Position numbers and translations under genes: made by a program. From Puffinus mauretanicus (lineage: Eukaryota > Chordata > Aves > Procellariiformes > Procellariidae): a DNA stretch of 64,000 nucleotides. The stretch spans positions 1,488,001 through 1,552,000 of the forward strand of contig JAJKFH010000385.1 of the NCBI GenBank assembly GCA_023333565.1, read 5' to 3'. Positions 39,318 through 50,035 of the stretch are shown here, one piece after another. The first letter of the stretch is position 1. The number at the start of each line of letters is the position of its first letter. Below the pieces are notes generated by a model that ran no database searches, was not told the origin of the DNA, and saw nothing but the letters and a program-made list of their open reading frames with translations.

Positions 39318-41519
39318 TCACAGCTTTCAGAAACCGTGACTTGTTACCTGTAGGCACGGCAGGATCTTGCCCTCGAGCAACTCCTACTCAGTGGCAGGAT
39401 CTTCAGATATGCAACAGCAGGTACAAGGGTTCTGCAAATCCAGCATAATGCTCCTGCCTCTTTCTGGTGTTTTGCTACACACACTTTCCAAATCTCAAGC
39501 ACTGAGTCCCAGGTGGGATTTAGGGTTAAGCAAGCCACAGGTGATGGATGGGGGGGACGGACAGAAAGACAGAAAAAGTACAGATGGGTGGAGTCCAGTG
39601 GTCCTTAAAAGGCAACTGAAAGTACAAACAGGAAATTTAAACCAATTAAATATTTGATACAAGATGCCAGGATCTATCATTGAGGTGCAGGAAAAGAATT
39701 GCAGAATTTATTAAATCCAGTATTAAATTAAATTTAACAATACACATAAAGTGTGGTCAAGGGTTTAAAACTGAACCCAAAATCAAGATTCCTTGATTTC
39801 TACCAGTTCATCATTGACCTTGTGAAAATCGCACAATGTGATTCAATTTACTGGCCTCTAAAATGATTTTTTACTAATGCCCTATTCTTATAACTATATT
39901 ATTTTGTCCTACCTACTAGAAATATTACAACATTCAACTTATTGAAGCCATCACAGACAATTCAGTGCAAATTCTGCCTGAATAAAATCCTCAGGACTTA
40001 GCCATTTTGACAGCCTGACTATGGCATTATAAGTCTGACATAAAAGCTAAAATTATATGGAATGTAACCCATATAAATGATGTAATAGCAGATGCAGGGA
40101 AAATAAAGGCATAAGAAGAAACAGCAAAATCTCTGGGCTGTTCTCCAAGACAATTCTCTGTGGATGAAGCTATTACAGGAAAATAGAATTAAATGTGACA
40201 AATACATCCTTTAAAACACCAGGAAACTAAAGGAACAGAAGTGTAAAAAAAAAAACCTGTGAGGTGAAAATATAGAGAAGTACCTGGTGAAACCACGTAT
40301 GCTTTGCTGCAAGTGTGTCCCTTTGGTCTGCCTGTAACTATTGCAACACCGATGTTAATGTTTGCTCCCTGGACAGGAGTTGCAGAAGACAGGCATGTGT
40401 GGAATTCCCCAGCCGTCCCCAGGGCATCAGCCTGCCTCGCTGCTTCTTTTTATTTTTCATAGACAAAAGCATGGATTAGTAACTTTGCATGCCTGAAATT
40501 GCCAAATATAATCCACAGAGCCCTAAATCCATACATATTACACAGCATTGCAAAACCTTTCTTCTTTAAATGAGTATGGTGATATTTTCATTCCAGACGA
40601 CTTACAGCAAGTAATTAAAGGGATCATTAGCAAAGAAGTGTACAAAAAACCCTAAGCCTCCCATGATCAGTCTGCTTTCTTAACAAGTGGAATTGACACT
40701 TCCACCACCCCATTTAAGGTAGCTTGTTCTGGGCATATACCACGTTCTCTTCCTAGACTCAAAACCGGAACACCAGCTGATCAGATCTGCTGTGTCTCCA
40801 CCTTGCTTGAGTAACGAGTCTGTCCTTAGAGCGATTTACAGCTCCCTCAAGGACTTCCCCAGTTACAACTTCGGGTAAACCACGCATTTTCTCTTTGCTC
40901 CAGTGCAGCATGATCAGCTTTGTATGTGCAGAAGCAGCTCTTCCAGGCAGGGACGGTCTCTCTAAAAGTATGTTCTGTGCATAGCAAATAGGTGTTTCAG
41001 CACAGTTTGGGCCTCCGGGCACTCCTGCAATGCAAACAATAATAACCGAACGATCCGCTGATGCGATAATAACAGCGTCTGCCGTGTTTGCCTTAAAATA
41101 GACAATTATGGCCTTGTCTTGTGTTAGTGAGAAAGGAATGAATAGCCACACTATCCTTACCCAGCAGCAATACTACCGGGTGTCCCCATGCCATGTTTTC
41201 TCAGCAGCTTCCCTGCCTTCTGAGGAGCTAGAAAACAATAATCTGACTCCAGTCCTGCTGAAGTTATGAAAAACCTACTATTAATTTGGGTAGTCTCTTC
41301 AGGGTGGTTGAACTGTGGAAGCAGCCCTACCAGCTCTCTCCACTGCCCTCCACCCTCTCAGCAGGGTGTCTCAGCAGACAGTCTCATTGTCACCCGGACC
41401 ACCAAGGAGGGTCCACGGTCAGGCATGGTCAGGAGTCAGGCTGCCTGCAGGCTTGCTATGCACAGCCCTGACCACAGCAAGGTGCCTGTTCAGGATTCGT
41501 CCCTCTCTTTGAGCCAGAG

Positions 41520-41660
41520 CAGCCTTCAGCTCTAGCTCTGCTTTTGTTCCTGTCTTCTTCTCCAGACCTCCTCGTAGGTCAGCTCCATGCTGCTGCTCCA
41601 GCCCTCATCCAGGTCCCTAGCTCTGCACCAGCTCCAGCCCTGCCTCAGCTCCTTCTTTCT
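41520..41660 (+). repeat. CAGCTC/AGCTCT-rich imperfect hexamer region
   Basis: AGCTCT, AGCTCC and CAGCTC recur at irregular spacing, giving a pyrimidine-biased low-complexity stretch and open frames on both strands. It sits in a GC-richer segment (about 41260-42380) that I could not match to a known repeat or gene. Confidence 0.45.
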
Positions 41661-42384
41661 TGGGTTTCTGTCTTGGTTGACCACCCTCAGCTTGGGGAAC
41701 CCCACTTTTGGCTGCTGGTGCTGTAACAAACTCATGGTGTGAAGATAATAACCAACCAGCCCCCTTGATGGCGATGAGGCATGGTTGGTGGGGACCAAAT
41801 GAAGGAATCATAAGGCTGAAGTTCAATTCCCACTTGTGCATTAATGCAGCCCTTACAGCTTTGAGCCAGAGCCATGTCAAGTCAGGCAATCGTTTTAATA
41901 CCTAAAACTGTCGTTTGGTGTGTGCAGTAACTCAGGCTGAATTACCCTGACCTCCTGAGCAAGTCCAACAGGCAAAATAACAAGCCCATGTAGTACCAGA
42001 GGAGCAGTAAAGGGCTCAGTCCCCCTAGAACGGGATGTTCCAGCTCCAGCCCAACAGGCTGCTCAGGACAGTGACGGGGCTGATTTTATGTGAAAGAAGG
42101 TATGAAAATGAAGTCCTAAAATGTAAAAACTACAAGTGATACAGTGACTCAGCCAACAGGTCCAGTTCCCTGCCTTTGTCCACTCCACCACAAAATGTGC
42201 CCAAGCTCACCTCAGCCCTCAGCAGAGAACCAACCCAACCGGTGTCAGAACTCCTCCAGTGTTGACAGCCCAACACATGCTGGACTCTTGCTGGGCCAGA
42301 GCCAGTTCAGTCGTCACCTTACAATGCTGAACTCTCTCACGTACAACAAGGCTTTGCTTCTCATTTCAGGAGCTCACAGCACCA

Positions 42385-42523
42385 AACCTGTCAGAGATCA
42401 AGGAGTGTCCAGACGACACTCTTAGTCATATGGTTTAGTTTTAAGTAGTCCTGTGAGGAGCAGGGAGTTGATCCTTATGGGTCCCTTCCAATGCAAGATA
42501 TTCTATGATTCTGTGATTCTATG
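42385..42523 (+). mobile_element. CR1 LINE 3' end (short 5'-truncated copy)
   Basis: The sequence has the typical CR1 terminus: CTGTCAGAGATCAAGG, a GGGTCCCTTCCAA block, then three 8-bp tail units ATTCTATG, ATTCTGTG, ATTCTATG at 42500-42523. Severe 5' truncation is usual for CR1. No target-site duplication is evident, as is normal for this family. Confidence 0.85.
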
Positions 42524-43560
42524 ACTTCTTTGGGCTTCCATCCTTTTTCAGAGAAAGCTGTTCCCTCCTTCTTATAAGGCCGTGGCTGTCTGTTGGGCTA
42601 TCATTTATCCCCAGGTTTGCTATTGGAAATGTTCTGTTCTGCTGAGATGGCACCAAGAAAGAAACAAAACTACACAAAATCCGTTTGCAGTACAGAATAC
42701 AAATTCAAATAATGTCAGCAATGAACAAAGAATTGGTGAGTAATACTAATGAAAAAAACCCTCAAGCTTAAAGGGTTTTTATAGTGGTTTTTTTTTTTAC
42801 TGTTGTATGATAATTATTGCTGTTCTAATCTACTAGTTTTACCCTGGGTTTTGTTTTTCTTTGCTTGTATGAGCTTTTTTTATTCTTGTCAATTTAAGAT
42901 TCAAAAGGTAGTTTAGGTAAATGGAACCAATTATTTCAATTGCCAGTCCTGTTCTTCATAAACATTTGCCCATGGCATAAAACCAGCTCGCATTTTGACA
43001 AAGCTGTCAGGCAGGACTGTACGGGGAAAAGTGCCTCATATGCAAAAGAAAGTGCAAGGAGCATGTGGCAAAGAGAAGCCACTTCAATACTGACTGATGC
43101 TACGCTTAGCCATTTCAGAATCAAAACCTTGAATTCATACATATTTATTAATCAAACATCTGGACAGCAAGCAGCCATTCTGTTCATGAGACCCAGGAGC
43201 AGTCAGGCAGCAGGAACATCTTATCTGGAAGCAGACGACTTCCCCAGCCTGCAGAACAGAACGGGGCAGCTGAAAGTTAAAATCCTTTTCCAACCCTGGG
43301 GTCTCCTATGCAGAGGGGATCTTCACCAGGGAGGGGAAAAATCAGAAAGGCATGCTGCTGGCTATACATGAGAGGGGATATGTTGCCCATGGAAGTTGCC
43401 ATGCACTGCAGGCTTATAAGTTAGTGCTGGTTCAGACGATTTCAATGGCCACGCTGCAAAAATTCCCTGCAGCAGCTGGGTCTGACCGATGGGATTTTGT
43501 ACAGCATTGAGGGGAAGGGAAAGGTTTGAACCAAGACAAAATGCATTTAATTCTTAACTC

Positions 43561-43661
43561 AGGTGAAATACCCATTCACTTCGACTTGACCCTATCTGAC
43601 AAAGTCCACGTTGTCCTCACTGAGGGTTTTGGCTGAGTAAAGACTGCAGGTTTTCACCCTG
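43561..43661. repeat. Remnant of an old amniote repeat (GCTGAGTAAAGACTGCAGG type)
   Basis: CCATTCACTTCGACTTGA and then GGGTTTTGGCTGAGTAAAGA with CTGCAGGTTTTCACCCTG match, in order, a repeat phrase of the form GGGAGTTTTGCCTGAGTAAGGACTGCAGG that I recall as dispersed in reptiles and birds. Diverged; no autonomous partner seen. Confidence 0.45.
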
Positions 43662-44278
43662 CGAGCTTTAGCTCCCAAGCAGAGAGGAATTAATGACAGG
43701 CAGTTTTCAATGATGAACTCATATAGTTGATTGCCATGTTCCATCCCCATAATTAAAAAGCCATAAGTGTTATGGCTAATGAGTGCTTTAGCATGAGCTT
43801 AGTTGCATATCCACACATCAATGAAGTGATCTATTGAAATACTTGTGAAGCAGTGAATAATTTGTCTTCGCTTTGGAAGTGAAAATTCTGAGATGGGAAA
43901 CAGGTCAGAAAATTCACAGCCACTGTCAATACTCCTATTCAGCCACTCAGCATCCTCGTTTTTTTCCAGCTCCCCATTTTTGTCCTTCAGGACTGAATAT
44001 ATTTCAGCAACTATCAGACTTTGCATATTGAGGTGAAGGAAAAAGAAGAAAAGAACTGATGTTGCATTATTAGTGTCACTTCTTTCCTATTACTGTCTTT
44101 CTACTCTTCAGACTGAAAAAGCAGTTCAAACAAGTTCAGAGCCAACCTTTGAAAAATCACTATCAGCTGTGTAAGGCCTTTGGGAGAAAAATGAATTTCT
44201 TTCCCATGTTTCACAGAACACATAAGCTTCCTTAGCTGTCGTTATTATATCTTCAGAATACCATCTAAAAGCATTAAA

Positions 44279-44296
44279 AGATCATTTAAATGATCT
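44279..44296. repeat. Perfect 18-bp palindrome
   Basis: AGATCATTTAAATGATCT is its own reverse complement, the longest spacer-free perfect palindrome I noticed. It contains two ATCATTT/AAATGAT half sites facing each other across the centre. Confidence 0.8.
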
Positions 44297-45217
44297 CTGG
44301 TCTGATGTACATTTGAAGTGACCACACAGAGGATACATTTTTCATAAAGAAAACAATCTGGAAGTGAAGGAATATCTCCTGGTGAACATCTCACGGTAAA
44401 AAAATTAGCAGGGAAACTTATACACATTTCTTTCCTGCAAACAGGCAGCAGTGTTTATGTGTGTTGTCTACCAAAGGCTATGTGAGTAGCTCGTCTAAGC
44501 AAATTTGTTTGAGCACATTCAAGCCTCTGAGCTGCTTGCAGACTGAACGTTCATTTCTGGTATTCAAGCTCTGCCCCAGGTCACCTAAGATACATGATAT
44601 TGATTCCTTTCCCGATTGGAAAACTTAACATCTGCAAACTTTTACTATTTCTGTTCAAAACAGGTTTGATTTTGTCACCAACGTGAATTAGAGCTGTGAT
44701 TAAACAAGACCTGTCTGTGAGCTCAGGCTGCAGTCTTTCTCACGCACGCGTCCACACACAAAAGTCTCTTTTCAGAAATGACCATGAAAAGTGCACAGCC
44801 CGAGCGATAGCAGCACCTGGAGCCTCCTGATTAACCCGCACCAAAGATGGGCTTCCAAAAGCCTACTTAGAAATCACCAAAATGCCAGTGGTTACATTTG
44901 TATCCCTGTACAGACAACTCAGCCGTGAAATCAGGATGGCACTTAAATACCTGCCTTTTACATGCACGAGTTCATCTCAGTGCTGACTTGGATTCCTGAG
45001 CAAAACATGAGAATATATCCAATGCAGATGCTGGAGCAGTTTAAGGCTGTCGCAGCACAAACCGCAATACAAAACTCTGTACCAAACTTCAACTGAGCCA
45101 ATACCCTTCAAACCCCTGAATTCATTATAGAAGATACATATGCCCAATGCCTTTATTTTTTTAAAGAGAGAGAAAAGGACACATGGCTGAACCAAAGAGC
45201 AGCCACAGATCTGAAAT

Positions 45218-45265
45218 AGGAGAAAAAGAAAAAAGGAAAAAAAAAAAAAAAAAAGAAAAGGGAAA
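45218..45265 (+). repeat. A-rich polypurine tract
   Basis: Forty-eight consecutive purines, including 18 uninterrupted A (45237-45254). No retroposed gene body is recognisable upstream, so it is not convincingly a poly(A) tail. It gives a spurious lysine-rich ORF. Confidence 0.85.
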
Positions 45266-46111
45266 TTTCACCAAAAAGTTTCATCTATTGCAAGCAGCAG
45301 AAGCAGAGGCGTGGTCGGCCTTGACCAGACTTAACACTGAAGCCAGCTGCAAAGCCAAGCCTGGGAGCTAGGGTTGCAAGGAGGCACGGCGACTGACTCC
45401 GACCCAGCTCCTCCGTAATCCCTCGGGACATCTGCTTGAGGGATTAATAACCTGCTCTGTCCCGTCTTTCAGTCTTTCTTCCCCCTCTCTTCAACTCCTT
45501 GTGAAAGTTAGCGCTGTTCCTGGTTTAATAATGCAAGAAACGACCCCTTCAATGTTTTTAATGACTCGGAGGTTGCAGGATTTTCTGCCCTGTAAAAGTA
45601 TGAAAAAGGGGAAAAGAAGCATGTGACTGTCTTTTGACTAACATACGCAGTAGTCTGGGACAGATGTCTCAACCAAAAGGTCAACCAGCGATATTCCTTT
45701 CACTTCACTAAGAGGCATTTCGCTAACCGTGGCATCCACCACTGCAAAATGTCACCAGCCACACGGCCCAGGGTTGCACTGTTAGGTAGGGCGCAATCTG
45801 TAATAATAACCAGAAAATAACAAACCTGGAGAAAAAAATCTGTACTTTTATTCTCGGGAGGCTCTGCGACGCCCGTGGTTTCAGCCAGAGCTGCTTGCGA
45901 CAGGAGCAGCAGCTGGCAGCTCTTACTTTCTGATCCTGCCTCCGCAGATGGTCGCTGCACAGAGCTCAGCGAGCTGCTCAGCCTTTCTGCACCTGCCATT
46001 TTTCTTCATCTCTTAAATTTTAATTTTATTTTGTGCTCGCGCTTCCCGCTGTAAAAGCCCTGCGCTACCCTGCTCATCCTCATCAGAATGCCCCTCCACG
46101 GCAGATGAATA

Positions 46112-46184
46112 TCGGTGTTCCTGTTTCAATAAGATGGAGAAATCGAAGCATGGAAATTAAATTACTAGTCCACAGTCTCAGACC
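46112..46184 (+). mobile_element. MIR-type SINE remnant
   Basis: CCTGTTTCAATAAGATGGAG, AAATCGAAGCATGGAAATTA and CTAGTCCACAGTCTCAG follow the MIR order CCATTTTACAGATGGGGAAACTGAGGCA...AAGTnACTTGCCCAnGGTCACA. Diverged; moderate to low certainty. Confidence 0.35.
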
Positions 46185-47310
46185 TCTCTGAATCAAAGCA
46201 ATATCTTTTTGGTTTGTAGAGGTGTCTTCTCGCTACAAGATCTTTTCTTTCCATCTATTCAGAGATAATAATATCTCTGTAACTAATCCCTATGGTTGTT
46301 GTGAGAATCCACCGTTCGTTGTGTTGAAAATCTCAAGCACTATGAAATATATTACTGATTAAAGATGATGACAAAGTCACAGTGAAGGTGGAAAATGACA
46401 GTTATGCCTCTTAATTTTCAGGTTTTCATCTGCAGCAACATGACATGCCTTAGCCCCCATTCTGTTATTGCTACAGCGCTTTTCCAGAGGAGCTATGCAG
46501 GTGGGTGCTGCTCAAGAAGAGGAGATTAAAAGTCAAGGTGTTATTCTGAGTGAGGTGTGGACCATCACAACGAGGAAAATTTTTAAGAGACGGACAGAAG
46601 AGTATATGATCAAGTAGAAGGGATGGATTTTCTATTGCTTCGATGTAATTCAAGAACAATGTGTCCATAGTTAGGAAAATCCTTCCTAAGCTTTCCTGCC
46701 CTTCCCTGCTGTGTCCCTGAAGGGTTAAACCACCAACACAGTGCTCCACAGATGGGACCGAATTCCAGGGAGCTTGTGTAAGCAGCTGGGGACCCGAGAA
46801 ATTAGAGGCAGTGGTTTCAAAATCAAGGAGGGCTGGGCTGCATCGAAATGAAGGGATGAGGGAAGAGGTTGGAGCTCTGATCAGTGACTTTCAGTTCCCA
46901 AACTAGAAATGACCTAGACTTTCTCCAGATGTCAGCTGGCACTTCGGCCTGCTTAGAGCAGCCTGCTGTCCCTGCGGCCAGGGAGGGGGCCAGTTTTAGC
47001 ACAAGAGTTTGAGAAAATCAAGCAGCTTGATGTACAGACAGCTAGCAAGCAGACGTGCAGGATCTACAACATTAATGTAAATTTGCTTTTGTAGCCAAAT
47101 GGTGCAAAAATTGGCCTTTAAGCCAGACAGATGGTGTTAAACTTGGCTCAGCGTCCAAGACAGAGGTTTGTCTTGTCTCCAGTTAAAGTTTTTGCTGGCA
47201 GAGTGATGTTGTTTGAGAGTATGAAGAATTCATACCCCTAAACAGCACATCTATGTATAGAAGGACCTTTAATAACAGGACTAATAAATTATTTCACTGG
47301 AAATTGAAAT

Positions 47311-47343
47311 TCTTTTTTTCTTTTTCTTTCCCCCCCCCCCTTT
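47311..47343 (+). repeat. Polypyrimidine tract ending in an 11-C run
   Basis: T-rich pyrimidines followed by eleven C (47330-47340). Long C-runs of this type are prone to length change and can form i-motif or G-rich structures on the other strand. Confidence 0.8.
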
Positions 47344-48800
47344 AATTCCCAAGTATTTTATCATGGCTAAGTGCTTTCTTAGAACAAAGTGTACAGGGAA
47401 CTTGTATGCACCACGGGAAGTTTGCTGGTCGAGTTGAGCTATGCAGACATGCAAATCCTCTTAGCGGAGACACAGTTTACAAAGGTGAAGGAGATGTATA
47501 TCTAAATGGCCTGCTCATAACAGCAAACTCCTCCTAATGTAGACAAAACTACTGTTTATTTTGTTATTCTGACAAGCTCTAGCCCGTGATAAAATACTGA
47601 AGTATTAGACTTGAAGTTATTAAGGTTTGGCCTTTAGTTGCTCTGCCACTTGAGAGAACAAATCTTCCCAGAGATCCCAATTAGGAAGGAAAAAGAAAAA
47701 AGGGAAAAAATCAGGCACCAAAATGTGTTAGGTTCCAAACAGTTTCGGTACGGATGAGATACAGCCTTTCATGGTTTTTGGAAACTTCCCTTTTCCAATT
47801 AGAGAATATAGCTGCTCGAATAGTGCATGTCTGTTCAGCAAGCAGCAGGCACAATGTGCAAGCACTTGTAGCATCAATAGGGACCATTGTTCAGAAAATA
47901 TTGCCATTGAAATATTGTAAATGAGAATAGAATTAACTTCCCATTCATCTTTCGCTGTCACACTCTGTTTATTTTACTGCGCTGTCTGAATGAAAGTGCA
48001 GCCTCTCATGTGCTCGTAGGTCCCGTATCACCTAACAAATGTCTGATTGTATTCGCTGCTCTTTCCTTCCTCCGCACTGAGCTTCTAGCAGGGATTTGGT
48101 CATTAACAAAACCCCTCCCCAAATTGTCGTTTTCCTGCCGAGAATGTTATATAAGGCTTATTTCTTCTTTATGTTATTCTGTGCAAAGCCCTTTATATTG
48201 CTCTTCTACTCAAGGAACAAAAGACACTTGTTCGGCAGCAGAGGAGAATCAAAAGAACATATGCTTTCAGGTAATGGCACGCTTCCATTGATCCGTTTTC
48301 TCCTGTGAACATTGTGTACTCCGGTTCTTGCTACAAAAGAAAATAAGATGTCAGATCCCCAAAGAAGTTAATCACACTTGACTAGCTACATTCTGTCCTG
48401 AATTATGAGTATCATGAAACAACGTAAGTTGCTGAAACCAATATTCTTTGATCACTTCATTTCTTTTATAGCCTCAACCTTCCTGCTTTCCCATGGCGTT
48501 CTTGCAGATTTAAAGCAGTTTTATCTGTAACGAATAGAGTATCATTCTCTTATTGACAGTAAACATGCATCTCCGTTTTAATTAATTTCAGCGCTGTAGG
48601 ATTTACAGTACAGAACTGCAGATACCACAGAGGAGGTTGTATGTGTGTGGGGATGAGTGTGTGTATGTGATGGAGAGCTGGGAGAGGGCAGGGGATAATT
48701 CTGTACTGAGCTACTATGACTTCTGCCTCTAATGCTGCAGCTTTTTTTAATTCTCCTGTTTTCATGGGACCTGCAGCAAAACCCATTATATGGATGGGAA

Positions 48801-48840
48801 TCTTACAATGGGCTTCAGTGGGAGGTGGATTAGATCCAGG
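48801..48840 (+). repeat. Short remnant of an old amniote repeat
   Basis: CAATGGGCTTCAGTGGGAGG followed by TGGATTAGATCCAGG resembles the CATTGACTTCAATGGG-centred repeat group. It is too short to classify. Confidence 0.3.
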
Positions 48841-49047
48841 TCACTAAACGGTGTTGACAGACAATCAACACGGTTGTATCTAACACTTACTCATTTTCCA
48901 GCATTTGCTAAAAATAGGGAAGGCACAACTGATATGTGCAGTGGAGTGTGCTCTGCTGATCTGCTGTCTGTGAAGAACAAGCTGACTGATGTGGCTAGGA
49001 AAGCACAGACCTCTTCTGACCCTATCTTCCCTTCGGCTAACTCGGAG

Positions 49048-50035
49048 TCACAAAATCACAGAAACTCTGGAGGTCTCTAGTCCAACCTCCTGCTCAGAGG
49101 ACGGTTAGTGCTAGCACAGGTTGCTCAAGGCTGTGTCCAGTTGATATTGAAGTATCTACAAGGATGGAGATCCACAACCTTTCTGGGACCCTGTTTTAAT
49201 ATTTGACCACCCTTGCGGGATTTTTTTCACCCTTATATCAAGGAATTCTTATATCTTTATATCGATTTCCCATGTTTCAAATTGTGTCCATTGCTTCCCT
49301 GAGCACCCTGAGAAGAACCTGGCTCTGTCTTCTCTACATCCTCCTATTAGGTAGCTGTAAACAACATTAAGATCCCCCTAAGCCTTCTCCAGGCTGAAGA
49401 AGCTCAGCTCTCTCAGCTTCTCCTCCTACAACATGTGCTCGAGCCTCCGACCATCTCAGTGACCCTCCATGGGACTTGCTCTGGTTTGTTAATGTCTTAA
49501 CACCCAAAACTGGTCACACTGGAGCAGATGCAGTCTTAGAGGTACTAAACAAAGGGGGAAGAATCATTTCCCCACTGATAGCTACGTTTTTGGTAATACA
49601 ACTACTCATTGCTGCACGGACACACTGTTCAACGAGACCCCCAAGACCTTCCTGTAAAGCTTCTCCCTAGCCAGTCGGCCCCCAGCCTGTACTGGTGCAG
49701 TGGGTTATTCTGGTCCAGTTGCAGAAATTTGCATGGACATTTGCTGAACTTTATGAGTACCTGTCACCTCACTTTGCCAGCCTGTCCAGGTCCCTCTGAG
49801 TAGCAGCCTTGCCCTCCAGGGTATCGACTGCTTACCCATAAACTCGCTGAGAGTGCACTTTATCCCATCATCCCATTAATAAAGACACTAAACAATATTG
49901 GCCCCAATATCAATCCCCGAGATACACCACTAGTAACTGGCTACCAGTTACTCCAGGCCATGGATCACCAACACTCTACCCCCCTTGCCATCCACTCATC
50001 CAGTCTGTATCTCACCACATGGGCAATTTTAGTGA
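49048..50035 (-). mobile_element. CR1 LINE, C-terminal reverse transcriptase plus 3' UTR, reversed
   Basis: Read on the + strand it begins with the reversed tail TCACAAAATCACAGAA and GTCCAACCTCCTGCTC. It continues through the known CR1 order (CCAGGCTGAAGAAGCTCAGC near 49389, CAGCCTGTCCAGGTCCCTCT near 49779, CACTTTATCCCATCATCCC near 49856) and fades after about 50035, perhaps reaching 50095. Near 49825-49845 the copy seems shortened where other CR1s encode the FADD-type catalytic aspartates. A small inverted repeat (AGTAACTGG, 49932-49940 with 49944-49952) lies inside it. The copy is dead and moderately diverged. The ORFs of 64-96 codons around it are not genes. Confidence 0.88.

Larger units (their letters stand above)
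34459..42384. other. Intergenic, no gene seen
   Basis: Holds a reversed MIR-like remnant, small tandem repeats, a polypurine stretch and a palindromic repeat remnant. The segment 41260-42380 is GC-richer and low in complexity. A 130-codon - strand ORF (40759-41151) is unusually even in composition but matches nothing I recognise. Confidence 0.6.
42524..49047. other. Intergenic, no gene seen
   Basis: Unique-looking sequence with old repeat remnants at 43561, 46112 and 48801, an A-rich and a C-rich homopolymer tract, and the 18-bp palindrome at 44279. No ORF with family features. Confidence 0.65.

Noticed and set aside
41778..41840. tRNA-like A and B boxes (TGGTTGGTGGG and GTTCAATTCCC)
   Set aside because: No cloverleaf stems can be drawn around them. 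The B-box-like phrase is also common in SINE remnants.
45237..45254. Poly(A) tail of a processed pseudogene
   Set aside because: The sequence before the A-run resembles no gene, there is no poly(A) signal at the right distance, and no target duplication was found.
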